Assembly: GCA_019055375.1 (NCBI GenBank)
Contig: JAHQIW010000029.1
Span: 186,001 to 250,000, forward strand
Origin: Parelaphostrongylus tenuis
Lineage: Eukaryota > Nematoda > Chromadorea > Rhabditida > Metastrongylidae
DNA length: 64,000 nt
Reading direction: 5' to 3'
In this document: positions 35,801-43,200 of the stretch, piece by piece
Numbering within the stretch: position 1 is the first letter of the stretch
How the letters are laid out: each line of letters starts with the position of its first letter
Position numbers and translations under genes: made by a program
Notes under the pieces: model-generated
Databases searched by the model: none
The model's input: only the letters and a program-made list of their open reading frames with translations
Told to the model about the DNA's origin: nothing

Positions 35801-38800
35801 AGATAAAGTTGAAACACGGTGATCAGAGGTTTCTTGAGGCTTCTTAGTTTTTGGGTAAAAGCCGATTGAAATATTCAAAAACTTTATTCAAAGGTTATTA
35901 AGAATTTGACGCTGATCGGTTACTTTTACACAGCTTTAATAATCTTATATTGATGTGAAGAATTGATCTATGGAAAATAACATGAAGCTTTTGACATTAA
36001 TCACCACGTTTGAAATGTCCCACGAACTCAGTAGAATATCGTGGAGGTGATTGGATGCATATTTGGTTCATGCAATGAATTGGTGAAAACTGCCAATGTA
36101 CCAGTTCAGTGCTTTTTTCATGAGAGATTAAGGTATCCTGTTGACTTAGAGGGATGTGAGCTTGGCTAGTTACATGCTTGATATTGAAAGGAAAATCTAC
36201 ACAAGATCCCTTCATCATTATGTTATATAAGTCCGTTTCAGAGACCATCTAAAATAAAAGTTAACTGAACGACACCTGAAGGTCCTCCAAATGCTCAATG
36301 AGCTCATCGAAGTCAATTTGAGATATTGTGGCTTGTGACTCCTTATGCGTAATGTCCGTGGGCAACTCGTTGATGGTTTCGACTCTGAATTTTACGATTT
36401 TCTACTTCTCAGATAGAGTTAAAATTCTTGTCTTTCCGTTGTTTCTAGATCGTACGCTTATGTTATGAAAAGAATGTGAATTAGTTAGAAAAGAGCAAAG
36501 TTTAGTAGACCTTTTGAATCAAACTTATGAAAATTCCGTGTCATTGGTCATACTGGTATTTGTATTGTTGATTACCTGTCTTTTTCAAAATAAATAACAA
36601 CTGAGTTGACTAGAGTGTCGAATGCGAAAGAAATTATGGGACAACCCAATATTATTATTACACGCCCACGAACCTTCCTTACATAGATATCCCAGCTCGG
36701 TTACTACCGATGGCATGTGGCGTGTTCCCAAGTGATCAGTAGGCGCCCATGCACTTCACCAAAACGCAGATGGATTTGAGGGATAGGTTGCCTACTTCTG
36801 CTGCGCTAATATAGCATACATCTTTTTTATGAGTTTATTAAGTAGAAGCCTGCATTCGAGTAAATTGCAAATACATTAAGAGGCAACTAGGACTCATTTT
36901 TAACGAATGCGCCCTTTCTCACCCACTCCGAGTGCGACTAGCAAGCTGCAGTAGTGTATTTAGCCCACATCTTAAGAGTTCAGGAAGCTATCTGTAGGTG
37001 CAAAAAGTTGCGCGCAGTCAAAATGATTTAGCCTCTTTCTTCTGCCATTAAAAGAGCCATTCATATAATAGCGATGAATAGGTCGATTAAAGAAGCATAA
37101 TAAATCGTATGGCTATTCTATGCCACCTAAATATCTAAAATTAAAGTAAGTCCCAGGACCGACTATATATTAACTTCGGCGTAGTTTGAATATATTTTCC
37201 TCTGTTGTGCCGTTCCGAGGTGTTAGTAATATTATTACGTTTATTAGTTTATATTATTAGGTGGGTGTTTCAAAATGGAGCTTTCACTACGCGATCCAAA
37301 ATTTATTTCTTACGTCTTTTGCTGGGGGTTACGGAGATTTTGGTTTAGTATATTGTGGATTAATTTAATTTTTCCAGGCTCTGAAGAAGGACCCACCGAA
37401 ACGTTATCCACCTCAAAAATTGCAATATTCATGCTGTATTACTAACTGCATTGTTGTATGCTTCGCTAATATTCAACAAATAATATCAATAATGCCTCGG
37501 AACGGCTTAACAGAAGAAAATACTAATTTCAAATTGAAGTGACTAGTTGTACCTTTGGTGTACAGTGCAGTTTTAATTGCATACGGGTTTTCCGTAGAGA
37601 ATCTGAGCATGAAGAAAAGTGAGGTACGACTGACTGAAACAAGAAGACATCATCCACTTCTTCTCGTATATGAATCCGGAGAAGAAGTGCTTCTGGGGAC
37701 ATGCGCTAGTAGAGTCAGCGCCTTGGCATTCTCGCCAAAAAAAGCGTTGACCATGAACATCGAATAACAGCCTACTACCCGGATCAAACGTTCACGGTTC
37801 GAATGATGTAGATCAAGACTGTTTGACCATGTTCGATATTGACTCATCGATTTCAAGCCATTACGAAGACGATGGCGAAGGCCTATATGAATTTAGAAGT
37901 CCTCTCAGGAAGCACCGCATGTTCTTGTAGATCACAAACGGAGATATCAAAGAGTAGGAGAAACCAACGAGTAAATTTAACCTATAAAGAACGTCTAAAG
38001 TACTTCACGAGTGAATCTTCTGACAGAAAGCCCATTCCCCATGTGGCGGCAAAACGAATCAGAAAACACGAAGTAAACTGAAGATTGTACGTGATCAATG
38101 TCGCTGTTGTCTTAGAAACGCACAAGGGACTAGACATTGTCTTTTTCGCATAAAATTCGAATCACGGAGAGGCGAGAAGCCTATCAACTTCAAACCAGGA
38201 TTTCAAAATATCAAGCTGAAACGAGATGTTGGCTACTGAGGATTATTGACAACATTGACGGGGAAAACGACCGACTTTTTCAAAATGTTTAGGCTGGCAA
38301 TACAAAAGCTGAGAGCCCGAAATTTTACAGGAGCTTTGTTCACAGTACTGACACACCAGCACGGAAACACTCGATTAATGAGCAACCGCCTACATGAGCC
38401 TGAACCTTGAAAACGTCGAAGAAAGACGTCGAAAAATTTTTAGTCAAGGAAATGGAATAGTTACGATTGGACATGTTGCTGAAAAAGCATTCACAAAGCT
38501 CACCGATTAAAAAGGATGGTTTCACCACCACCAGCGTCCAGTCTCTCGACGATCAACCGAACTACGAGAGTGCGATTGAGATAAAACAATTTGAAAACTG
38601 ACATGGCTTGGAAATCGCAACTACCCTTTCTAGAGCATTTTTAGGTTTTGACTGCACTATCTAGGTTCACCCCTTTCTCTCTCTCAACCATGCCCTAGCC
38701 TTTCGGTGGCCTAAGACCTGTTAGTTAAATTGATTTGGGGAAAGTAAATCGCCCTGAAGCAAAAAATTGCTCAACGGGACAACAGATGATAGGCGATTGT

Positions 38801-38945
38801 ACGTATTGATCTTACCATTATTTGACCACATTTTACATAGCATTTACCACATTATGAGGATTCCAGTAATTCTTGTATCCACTGACATTGTCGCATGCAC
38901 TGTCCACGAAAGTCTTGAAACATTTGTGTGTGATTTCACGTGCTG
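20692..38945 (-). CDS. Unrecognised cysteine-rich single-pass membrane protein, multi-exon
   Basis: Exons read on the minus strand: 38945-38848, 36401-36276, 34050-33896, 23635-23462, 23307-23212, (gap), 21497-21416, 21309-21256, 21169-21100, 21031-20883, 20842-20692. The first five join in consecutive phase, as do the last five, which supports a real gene. An exon between 23.2 and 21.5 kb is missing from my model, and the 5' end is not found. The extracellular part has Cys-rich modules (KCFKTFVDSACDNVSGY; LDCYACVSM with ICRTFECD, a Ly6/three-finger-like spacing). One hydrophobic segment (VVIRLLSIIFTILIYLCNAV) follows, then a basic, Cys-bearing tail. I do not recognise the family. The 10 kb intron between 34 and 23.6 kb holds three transposons. 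Joining the two halves into one gene is inference. Confidence 0.55.
20883..21031 (-). CDS. Tail exon
   Basis: Acceptor CTTTTTGAG after a 68-base intron, donor GTAAGT. Encodes NHAPTKDTDVQTDNSYLKNA and on to SPNPHMDNTF. Confidence 0.65.
21100..21169 (-). CDS. Basic tail exon
   Basis: Acceptor GTTACAG, donor GTGAGG. Encodes FRKSKAKFKQRARRGLQSTK and then DRE, rich in Lys and Arg. Confidence 0.6.
21256..21309 (-). CDS. Possible 54-base cassette exon
   Basis: Acceptor AGTATTTCAG, donor GTAAGT. Encodes TQYSPPTSPVGICRLRA. Its length is a multiple of three, and skipping it leaves the neighbours in phase, so it could be alternative or spurious. Confidence 0.45.
21416..21497 (-). CDS. Cys-rich exon, EGF-like spacing
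   Basis: Acceptor TTATTTTATAG, donor GTAATA. Encodes YDPCDRDSGNCRHEDTCSHL and then TNGVEI. Three Cys have EGF-like spacing, but the module is incomplete. Needs a preceding exon ending in phase 1, which I did not find. Confidence 0.6.
21780..22230. repeat. ATTCGATAG-family and related diverged repeats
   Basis: TCATTCGATAGTGTAGG near 21790 and GACTAATAACACTTTTATG near 22050 match blocks seen near 15.9, 17-18, 30.4 and 62.7 kb. Confidence 0.35.
22805..22950. repeat. Two diverged tandem units of about 65 bp
   Basis: Two adjacent segments share TACCCAAA, then GATATATGC or GATCATATC, CATCACTGAGG or CATCGCTGACA, and TCCTATAGGCTGT or TCCCATAAGCCGT. No coding role is evident, and a local GC-rich patch lies just upstream. 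Confidence 0.5.
23212..23307 (-). CDS. Membrane protein exon, Cys/Arg tail
   Basis: Acceptor ATTCTACAG, donor GTAAGA. Encodes VQKRDEVFKKESKVHAKCSN and then SCGAINARERR, a basic segment just after the membrane helix. Confidence 0.7.
23462..23635 (-). CDS. Membrane protein exon with transmembrane segment
   Basis: Acceptor GTTTTTTCAG, donor GTAAAC. Encodes SQKITDEQATQVPCTSCGES, then a 20-residue hydrophobic helix, then VGGGMTK. Phase 2 at both ends agrees with its neighbours. Confidence 0.75.
23941..25641 (+). mobile_element. RTE-type LINE, 5'-truncated (copy A)
   Basis: Starts within the linker (PDGTLTASRRAME), then the RT fingers (KNRTTPGPDRIRPEHLKKLP), RT core (DLKKAFDSVETEAAIEALDN; GVRQGDTISPK; FADDI with a local change) and the C-terminal block (KIRWAAHVMRFNDNR; REKWKSCWYPLESLDDQ). 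It ends in three units of ACAGGTG, a typical RTE short-repeat tail. Several frameshifts make it inactive. It lies antisense in the large intron of the membrane-protein gene. Confidence 0.9.
25975..26250 (+). repeat. GATAGTGAT satellite, left arm
   Basis: Imperfect repeats of GATAGT and GATGATAGTG units. One frame reads as a Ser/Asp/Gly-rich string, which I take as repeat translation and not protein. Confidence 0.85.
26695..27301 (+). pseudogene. piggyBac-like transposase fragment
   Basis: The fragment begins around LLQKKTYLTGTCVRASG, then MARRWFDKREVQMLLSCDV, then VQNYNKNKGFVDLTNQMAAY. These match the C-terminal half of the DDE_Tnp_1_7 (piggyBac) domain, including the GTxR, W-DKR and YN-NKGxVDL blocks. 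The frame shifts near 27070 and resumes as LLYIILLLNANKTYRVIKKR and ITLNEFKEKI, the end of the domain. The N-terminal half and first catalytic Asp residues are missing, so it cannot be active alone. Confidence 0.75.
27743..28130 (-). repeat. GATAGTGAT satellite, right arm
   Basis: Reverse-complement counterpart (ATCACTATC units) of the left-arm satellite, about 100 bases longer. Confidence 0.85.
28232..28312 (+). repeat. Segment duplicated at 29128-29212
   Basis: GACACGGCGTGAGGCCGCAG, then GGCATTGAAAAGGCGCTGCT and GGCAT-TGCTGGCAGG. It lies at the right edge of the piggyBac-like element. Confidence 0.7.
28320..28920. other. No gene seen
   Basis: No recognisable exon. A short inverted motif (CTTTCGGTTGACC and similar) is present but not interpretable. 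Confidence 0.4.
28995..29123 (+). CDS. Possible first exon with signal peptide
   Basis: ATG follows TATTATAACAG, which could be a cis or trans acceptor. The frame begins MKGSKYAITLVCCLLFFKTG, a plausible signal peptide, then NVKCSPLNSEAQVSTES. It runs into the duplicated segment shared with the piggyBac-like element edge. No downstream exon was found. Confidence 0.3.
29128..29212 (+). repeat. Second copy of the 28232-28312 segment
   Basis: GACACGGCGTAAGATACACC, then GCAGCATTGAAAAGGCGCTG. It is preceded by GTCGACAGAGTCGACC, also present at the left edge of the piggyBac-like element (25850). Confidence 0.7.
29215..30300. other. Unassigned, partly low complexity
   Basis: A GC-richer patch to 29420, then CT-rich simple sequence (CTCACTC and similar, 29510-29600). 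No gene recognised. Confidence 0.4.
30308..30375 (-). repeat. tRNA-like SINE head
   Basis: Reverse strand GAGCTACCGCACTACGTATC and a good B box GGTTCGACCCC. Eroded copy. Confidence 0.4.
30430..32310 (-). mobile_element. Penelope-like element, RT and GIY-YIG (copy 1)
   Basis: Reverse strand: RT-like segments (FLQPFYRQRDPNEEV; GLAMEQRLASNLDVGFMSK; EAPVMDLRPLLYCRY at the YxDD position), a linker with NMFRTATNVCTGEEQR, then a GIY-YIG endonuclease region (eroded) and a 3' tail containing GGCTCTGAAGAAGGC. Many stops and frameshifts; inactive. It is joined head-to-head with copy 2, so the two 3' ends point outward. Confidence 0.8.
30535..30578 (-). other. Hammerhead-like motif 1
   Basis: GCTCTGAAGAAGGC, loop GAATT, GCC, then GCAACGTCAACTG. 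Core with one change (GCAA for GAAA). Confidence 0.45.
32803..33414 (+). pseudogene. Penelope GIY-YIG endonuclease region
   Basis: Frame of 203 codons. Cys-rich lead (CKICPNGRDGDCVSV), then YLISCKTCSNKYLGETGRSA at the GIY-YIG position, LEEHLADKRLNRRI and THRAQKHDGVDFNIDVTILG. The Cys-x2-Cys within the GIY-YIG start is characteristic of Penelope-like elements. The upstream RT is broken, so the frame is a fossil despite its length. Confidence 0.8.
33691..33732 (+). other. Hammerhead-like motif 2
   Basis: GGCTCTGAAGAAAGCGAACT, then GCCGAAACGTCAGCTG. CUGANGA and GAAA blocks flank a short stem; the flanking GCT/AGC could form stem I. Confidence 0.5.
33896..34050 (-). CDS. Membrane protein exon, Ly6-like cysteines
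   Basis: Acceptor CAAATTTAAG, donor GTATGT. Encodes YFRLDKLLDCYACVSMRPQE, then a loop, and DDTICRTFECD. CYAC followed by paired Cys resembles a three-finger fold, but too few Cys are visible in this exon to be sure. Ends in phase 2, matching the next exon. Confidence 0.65.
34385..34572 (+). repeat. SINE-A 3' part, diverged
   Basis: GATTGGTACTAGGCTCC, CAGCAGCGCTGGCTTGATAC, AAAGTTGAATATACGGCGC, GATCAACGCCAAGAACTTTA. Confidence 0.65.
34745..35145 (+). pseudogene. Old RTE relic (RT plus C-terminal block)
   Basis: LIDHIHLITNPREVTEVVK, then FISLSSILKRAFDLLEAEAI aligns to the RTE block DHIHTITRLIEVSREYK followed by DLKKAFDSVETEAVI. After a deletion, VVLHAKSKIG and then AEAVKDFIL correspond to the C-terminal LHARISKIRWAGHVM region. 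Much more diverged than copies A and B. Confidence 0.6.
35150..36270. other. Intron sequence, no exon recognised
   Basis: Open frames such as 36248-35997 (-) begin right after an acceptor but do not fit the phase or spacing of the flanking exons (the intron would be 27 bases). Confidence 0.4.
36276..36401 (-). CDS. Membrane protein exon
   Basis: Encodes KIVKFRVETINELPTDITHK and then ESQATISQIDFDELIEHLED, phase 0 at both ends. The acceptor (GAGAAGTAG) is weak; one 17 bases further in (AAATTCAG) is possible. The donor is CAG then GTGTCG. Confidence 0.55.
36420..37330. other. No gene seen
   Basis: Intron of the membrane-protein gene model. No exon or repeat recognised. Confidence 0.4.
37340..37415 (+). 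repeat. Penelope 3' remnant with hammerhead-like motif 5
   Basis: TTTTTCCAGGCTCTGAAGAA, then GGACCCACCGAAACGTTATC. A solo 3' end with a shorter stem (GG/CC) but intact CUGAAGA and GAAAC blocks. Confidence 0.5.
37565..38590 (+). pseudogene. Old RTE relic (endonuclease part and 3' end)
   Basis: ETRRHHPLLLVYESGEEVLL and GTCASRVSA, then DDGEGLYEF and PLRKHRMF match the RTE apurinic-endonuclease region. SLDDQPN near 38545 matches the C-terminal end. Stops and frameshifts throughout, plus an internal deletion of the RT. Confidence 0.55.
38848..38945 (-). CDS. Membrane protein exon (ectodomain)
   Basis: Acceptor TTATCTTCAAG, donor GTAAAT. Encodes AREITHKCFKTFVDSACDNV and then SGYKNYWNPHNV, ending in phase 0. 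The start is uncertain (another AG lies 15 bases upstream). A possible earlier exon at 39825-39781 reads DTISDVTSFPLDTL between good splice sites. Confidence 0.55.
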
Positions 38946-38999
38946 CTTGAAGATAACCGCCCTTTCAACTTGCACAACTACATGAAGAAACTTTTGTTT

Positions 39000-40090
39000 T
39001 AGCCAAGCGTAACACTGATTTTCCGATTTCGAGGGGAAGAAAGGTTTAGTGGGCTCGAAGTAGGGCTTAACCAATGCCCAGAAACGTTGCATCGTCCTTG
39101 TATCTGATGGGGAGTAGGTGGCCCGCCCATTAAATAGTGAGACATAATTCAAAGTAAATGAGTTTTGTGGATCACCATTCTTATGATGTTTTCATCTAGT
39201 TGTTTAACCAATTGCATGGATAGCCGCTAAATCACGGACGCAAGGTAGCACAATTTTCTCTTAGCCACAACTATCGACGATTGCTGTTATGGAACTGCGA
39301 ATATGTAAGACTATTTCAGAATTCTAAAGGAGAACATTCTCGATCAGCATCCAGCGCGTCAGATAATGCAATTACATAAACTTATGAAGTGCAACCAAAT
39401 CCACTTACGAAAGCTATCTCAAAAAATCCTGGGGAGAAATGAATCAATTGGGAGAACTATTTGAGGCATCACTACATGTAAAGGCGAAACCCCCTACTCG
39501 TATAAGACAGTGAGTGATTATTGGCCTATTATTTGAAGTCCGAACTAGTTTGCAAACAAAAAATATAAAGGAAAGCAACGCTGTTAGTTATTCGGACGAT
39601 TTATGTTTGTCGTTTAAGCGGTGATCCACCATGACTGACCAAAGAGATCGCAGGTGATAGCAAGTCTCAAGAGAAATTGTAAAAGAAAAATTTTGCGTTT
39701 TTATTCTATTCGTGTATAGATCTCAACAGGTTTTAGTTTCAATGTCTAAATATTAGTGAAGGAAAACCACTCATTCTCACCTCAGTGTATCCAGTGGGAA
39801 GCTCGTAACGTCGGAAATAGTATCACTGTTGTTTGTTCCATATTTTTCTACCGGATGCTCATCATCCAATAAGAGTGACGCTTGCCTATCAAAACCTTAC
39901 AATAATCGAGGAAAAAAAAAAGCGAAATGGTATAAACAATGAGAACGATTCGATAGCGATATATTCAATGTTATTCCAGTTAGGCGCACATATTTCAACC
40001 TCACATAATCCCACAGCAATATCAGTTATAAATCGTTTCAAGTTACGGTGTCGTTTTCATGTTACTGACCACTCAAGTAAATTGTGCAGG
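39000..40090. other. Between the membrane-protein and K2P genes
   Basis: About 1 kb downstream of the K2P stop codon. One possible small exon at 39825-39781 (-). No clear AATAAA for the K2P gene was found within 100 bases of its stop. Confidence 0.4.
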
Positions 40091-40095
40091 CACAA

Positions 40096-40279
40096 CTAGA
40101 AGCTGTTCACGTGGTGGAATGTGAGTTTCCCCGATGTGAGATGTTTCACGACTCGGCAAATCTTGAGTCTCTGGAATTCATCAAATTCACGTGCGGTTGC
40201 ACGACGCGATAGTGGAGAGAAAGCCTCTCTTAGATGTGCTGCTCCTTTTCTCAAATCAACTGAATTTGCTCTTGTACTT
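40096..40279 (-). CDS. K2P exon 12 (terminal)
   Basis: Acceptor ATCATACACCAG. Encodes STRANSVDLRKGAAHLREAF and on to KLTFHHVNSF, then TAG. The Arg/Ser-rich tail offers kinase-type sites (for example LSRRAT), an inference only. Confidence 0.7.
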
Positions 40280-43200
40280 CTGGTGTATGATGAAAGCAGA
40301 ACAGAGCACGACTTGAGGGTAGATAGTGGGTGCTTCTACTTTTTGTGAAAAACAGAAATCTGAACCACGAGTACCTCAGCTAATATTAGTGTACGAACCC
40401 CTCACCCTTTTCTATGTGCTTTCAAAAGTAGTAATTAATGACAGGTAAGATCGAGTCTCGATCACAACGTGTTTCTACCACGTAATGAATGACGCACGAA
40501 AGCCAACAAAAGCCTCACAGCTGCATCTATCTCTCTTGGTGTTAGCAGAAAATTGTTTTCCGAGGAGGTGGTCGTAATCAGTCATTTTGTTTTCGACTTT
40601 TTATAGCCCTGCGCTCTCTTCATTTGTTGAGATAAATGAACTGGTATATTTCGTTCTATGTTCACAATGTATTGCTCCTTCAAAGAGTTTAGAATGAAAG
40701 AAGTAGATTTCCATTCGAGACATAGCAAAAAGATTAGAGTTCTCAGCGATGATCGATCCTTAAGGGATGTATCATGCATTTGGCTTCTCAGCGATGATCG
40801 ATCCTTAAGGGATGTATCATGCATTTGGCTTTATTAAAAGCATTGTTAGAAATGACGGAATTCATATCGAGCCTTCATAATGATCCGTCATGGCCTACAC
40901 TGCTGTTTCAAGTCAGTGTTGTTATCCTCTCAGAAAAGTCTGCTACCAATTTTCCGACTCCGGAAAGAGGAAAAGCAAAGTAAGCTAAGTATGCCGAATT
41001 GGAACAAGCGACCACGTGCAAGTTGTGAGGCACCTCTAAGCACTGTGTCACACGCGCTATTTAATCACCTAAATTTAAGAAGGCGAAATGGTTTTCACTG
41101 CAATTCTATCTTTAACTAGTACGAAAGTTACTGATGATGTCAAGCTCATAGCAAGAAAAAGCTCTCATAATCCTTCATTTTTAACACAGACTAATTCCCT
41201 TCCAAACAATGGCATCTACATCGGAGTCCAATCACATCATATCCATGCGTCAGAAATTACACGGAGCTTTCATACTATTCGTTCTTATCTCATTTTAACC
41301 TTTGTCTATATGACTTAGTTGTAGGTTTATTGTTTATACATATCTATATGAAAATTTAGTTACCCAGTTTTGTCGTCTGTCGCGACTACACTACAACACA
41401 TCTACATGCCTCACTCATAACAGATTTCCTATTCCAGCATATTCCGCACAAATGCTAAAAAGCTTAGTAAGGAGAGAATTCTATCTGACCTTGACCACAG
41501 CTTCTTCTCAGCGGCAGGGGACGTGGAATTGGACATCGGTTCACATGCCATGCTCTGTAATATTCGAAGCATAACCGTATCATTAGACTCTCTAATAAAC
41601 TGATAGACAACAGCAAGGGTAAGTGCTATTCTAAATGTGTTGTGTAAAAAAGCTTTGTATCATTCTTTTACAAGAGAAATTATCTCTGTTGAAAGAATTC
41701 TTCTATACGAGTTGGATAATAATAAAAATTAGCCAATTTTAGCATTTATAAACACCCTCAACCTTTTCCTTTATTATTTTAGAATGCGTTACGTAGATGC
41801 TTCCACGTTTACTGCTTCTGGTATGGAAGACGAAAAGTTAAAAGTCGCGACGTCGGCTAATCTTTTAAGAATACATCATGCGTTCGAAATCGTCAGAGCT
41901 GATCAAATGGACGTTTTGCGTGTAAAGTGACTTGTGGGGCCTACTTCAATGTACCATGCCTTATTCTCGAAATAAGTCCTGTAATAATTTGCGCTTTGTT
42001 TTGATAAAAACATGGTTATTTGAGAGCGGAAGGAAACCAACGACCTATGGTGAATATTAATTCAGCACAGCCACCCACCAGAGTGTAATTACATCGCTGA
42101 CCTTTCTCTTCCTTGGTTAGTACTTATAAAAAAAACTTTTTACTGATTGGAAAAAAGAGGGCGAGTTTCAATTTTTAATGTTCAAGTCAGATTTTGTCAA
42201 GCACTCACATCTACCATATTCTCTTCATTTGGTGTTCCAAAAACTGTACTTGTTTCGAGGTCTGCTTGGATGTTCTTATTGTTCATATCGCTCATGATTC
42301 GCTCAAACTGTTCTGCCTGAAATCAACATCATTGGGATATTCTGAATTGAAGGTGATGAAGCACTTGATCAAATTAGAAGAGAAAGAAACATCCACCTTC
42401 TCCTCAATTTTCTTCATTTTATCGTCGGAAACTAACTCCATAGCGAAATATTTCATCAAGAATGGTTCGTCTTTCAACGCACGCTTCCGGATCTCCTCAC
42501 GATCGAGTTGTTCGCCAAGCTCCATACTTCGTTTATACTCTTCCTATAACTAACGCAGTGAGTCATCAACCTGTCTTAATATTCCTGTTGTAATCGTACA
42601 AAAATATAAAAAGTATTGATTAGGAGAATTAAATTTGCGGCGTCGATCGATTTCTGGGGACGTGCCATGCACTCGAAGATACTAGGCATCGATTAAGATG
42701 GTTAAATGAATATCTGACCCATACAACTATCAGAGATGGCCATCGTTGTATCAAATTAGTACTGTTATTCTCCTGGACATAGGTTATAATATGTTTATTA
42801 TGGAGTGATGGAGGACTTAATAAGCTTGGGACACGGAATTGATCCAACGCCACGTTTTTCCCACATCTCTAACCACTGTGCCCATGCGCTTCTAGAATTC
42901 ACTAACCGTAATTCAAATCTTTTAAGAAAAGTAGCGAGATGTTTTGTTTTCAAGCCCTTCTTGTCACATCACAAGTTGCGTGAACAGTAGTATTTTATCC
43001 AATCAGTTCATTTTTCTGCAGCTACCATCACCCTAATTTTCTTTTTCAAGCAAAACCGAGGTCTTCCATCAAACTTTATTTCACAGCTGAGGTTTTGGCA
43101 GTTCGCCTTCCTCAGAGCCTGGAAAGGTCAAATTGTTTGCAATCCAATCAGTCAAACACCTCCATTACTCCTTTAGAAGAAATCACCAGACCTAGATTTC

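Noticed and set aside
35997..36248. Minus-strand frame MVSETDLYNIMMKGSCVDF and on, as the next exon of the membrane protein
   Set aside because: The intron separating it from the upstream exon would be only 27 bases, and the exon at 34050 fits phase better.
41430..41605. Plus-strand frame containing KERILSDLDHSFFSAAGDVE
   Set aside because: Opposite strand of K2P exon 11; the minus-strand reading fits both neighbouring phases, the plus-strand one has no partner exons.
41783..41929. Plus-strand frame MRYVDASTFTASGMEDEKLK and on, after a good acceptor
   Set aside because: Protein-like, but no preceding or following exon in phase; left out rather than called a gene. It remains possible.
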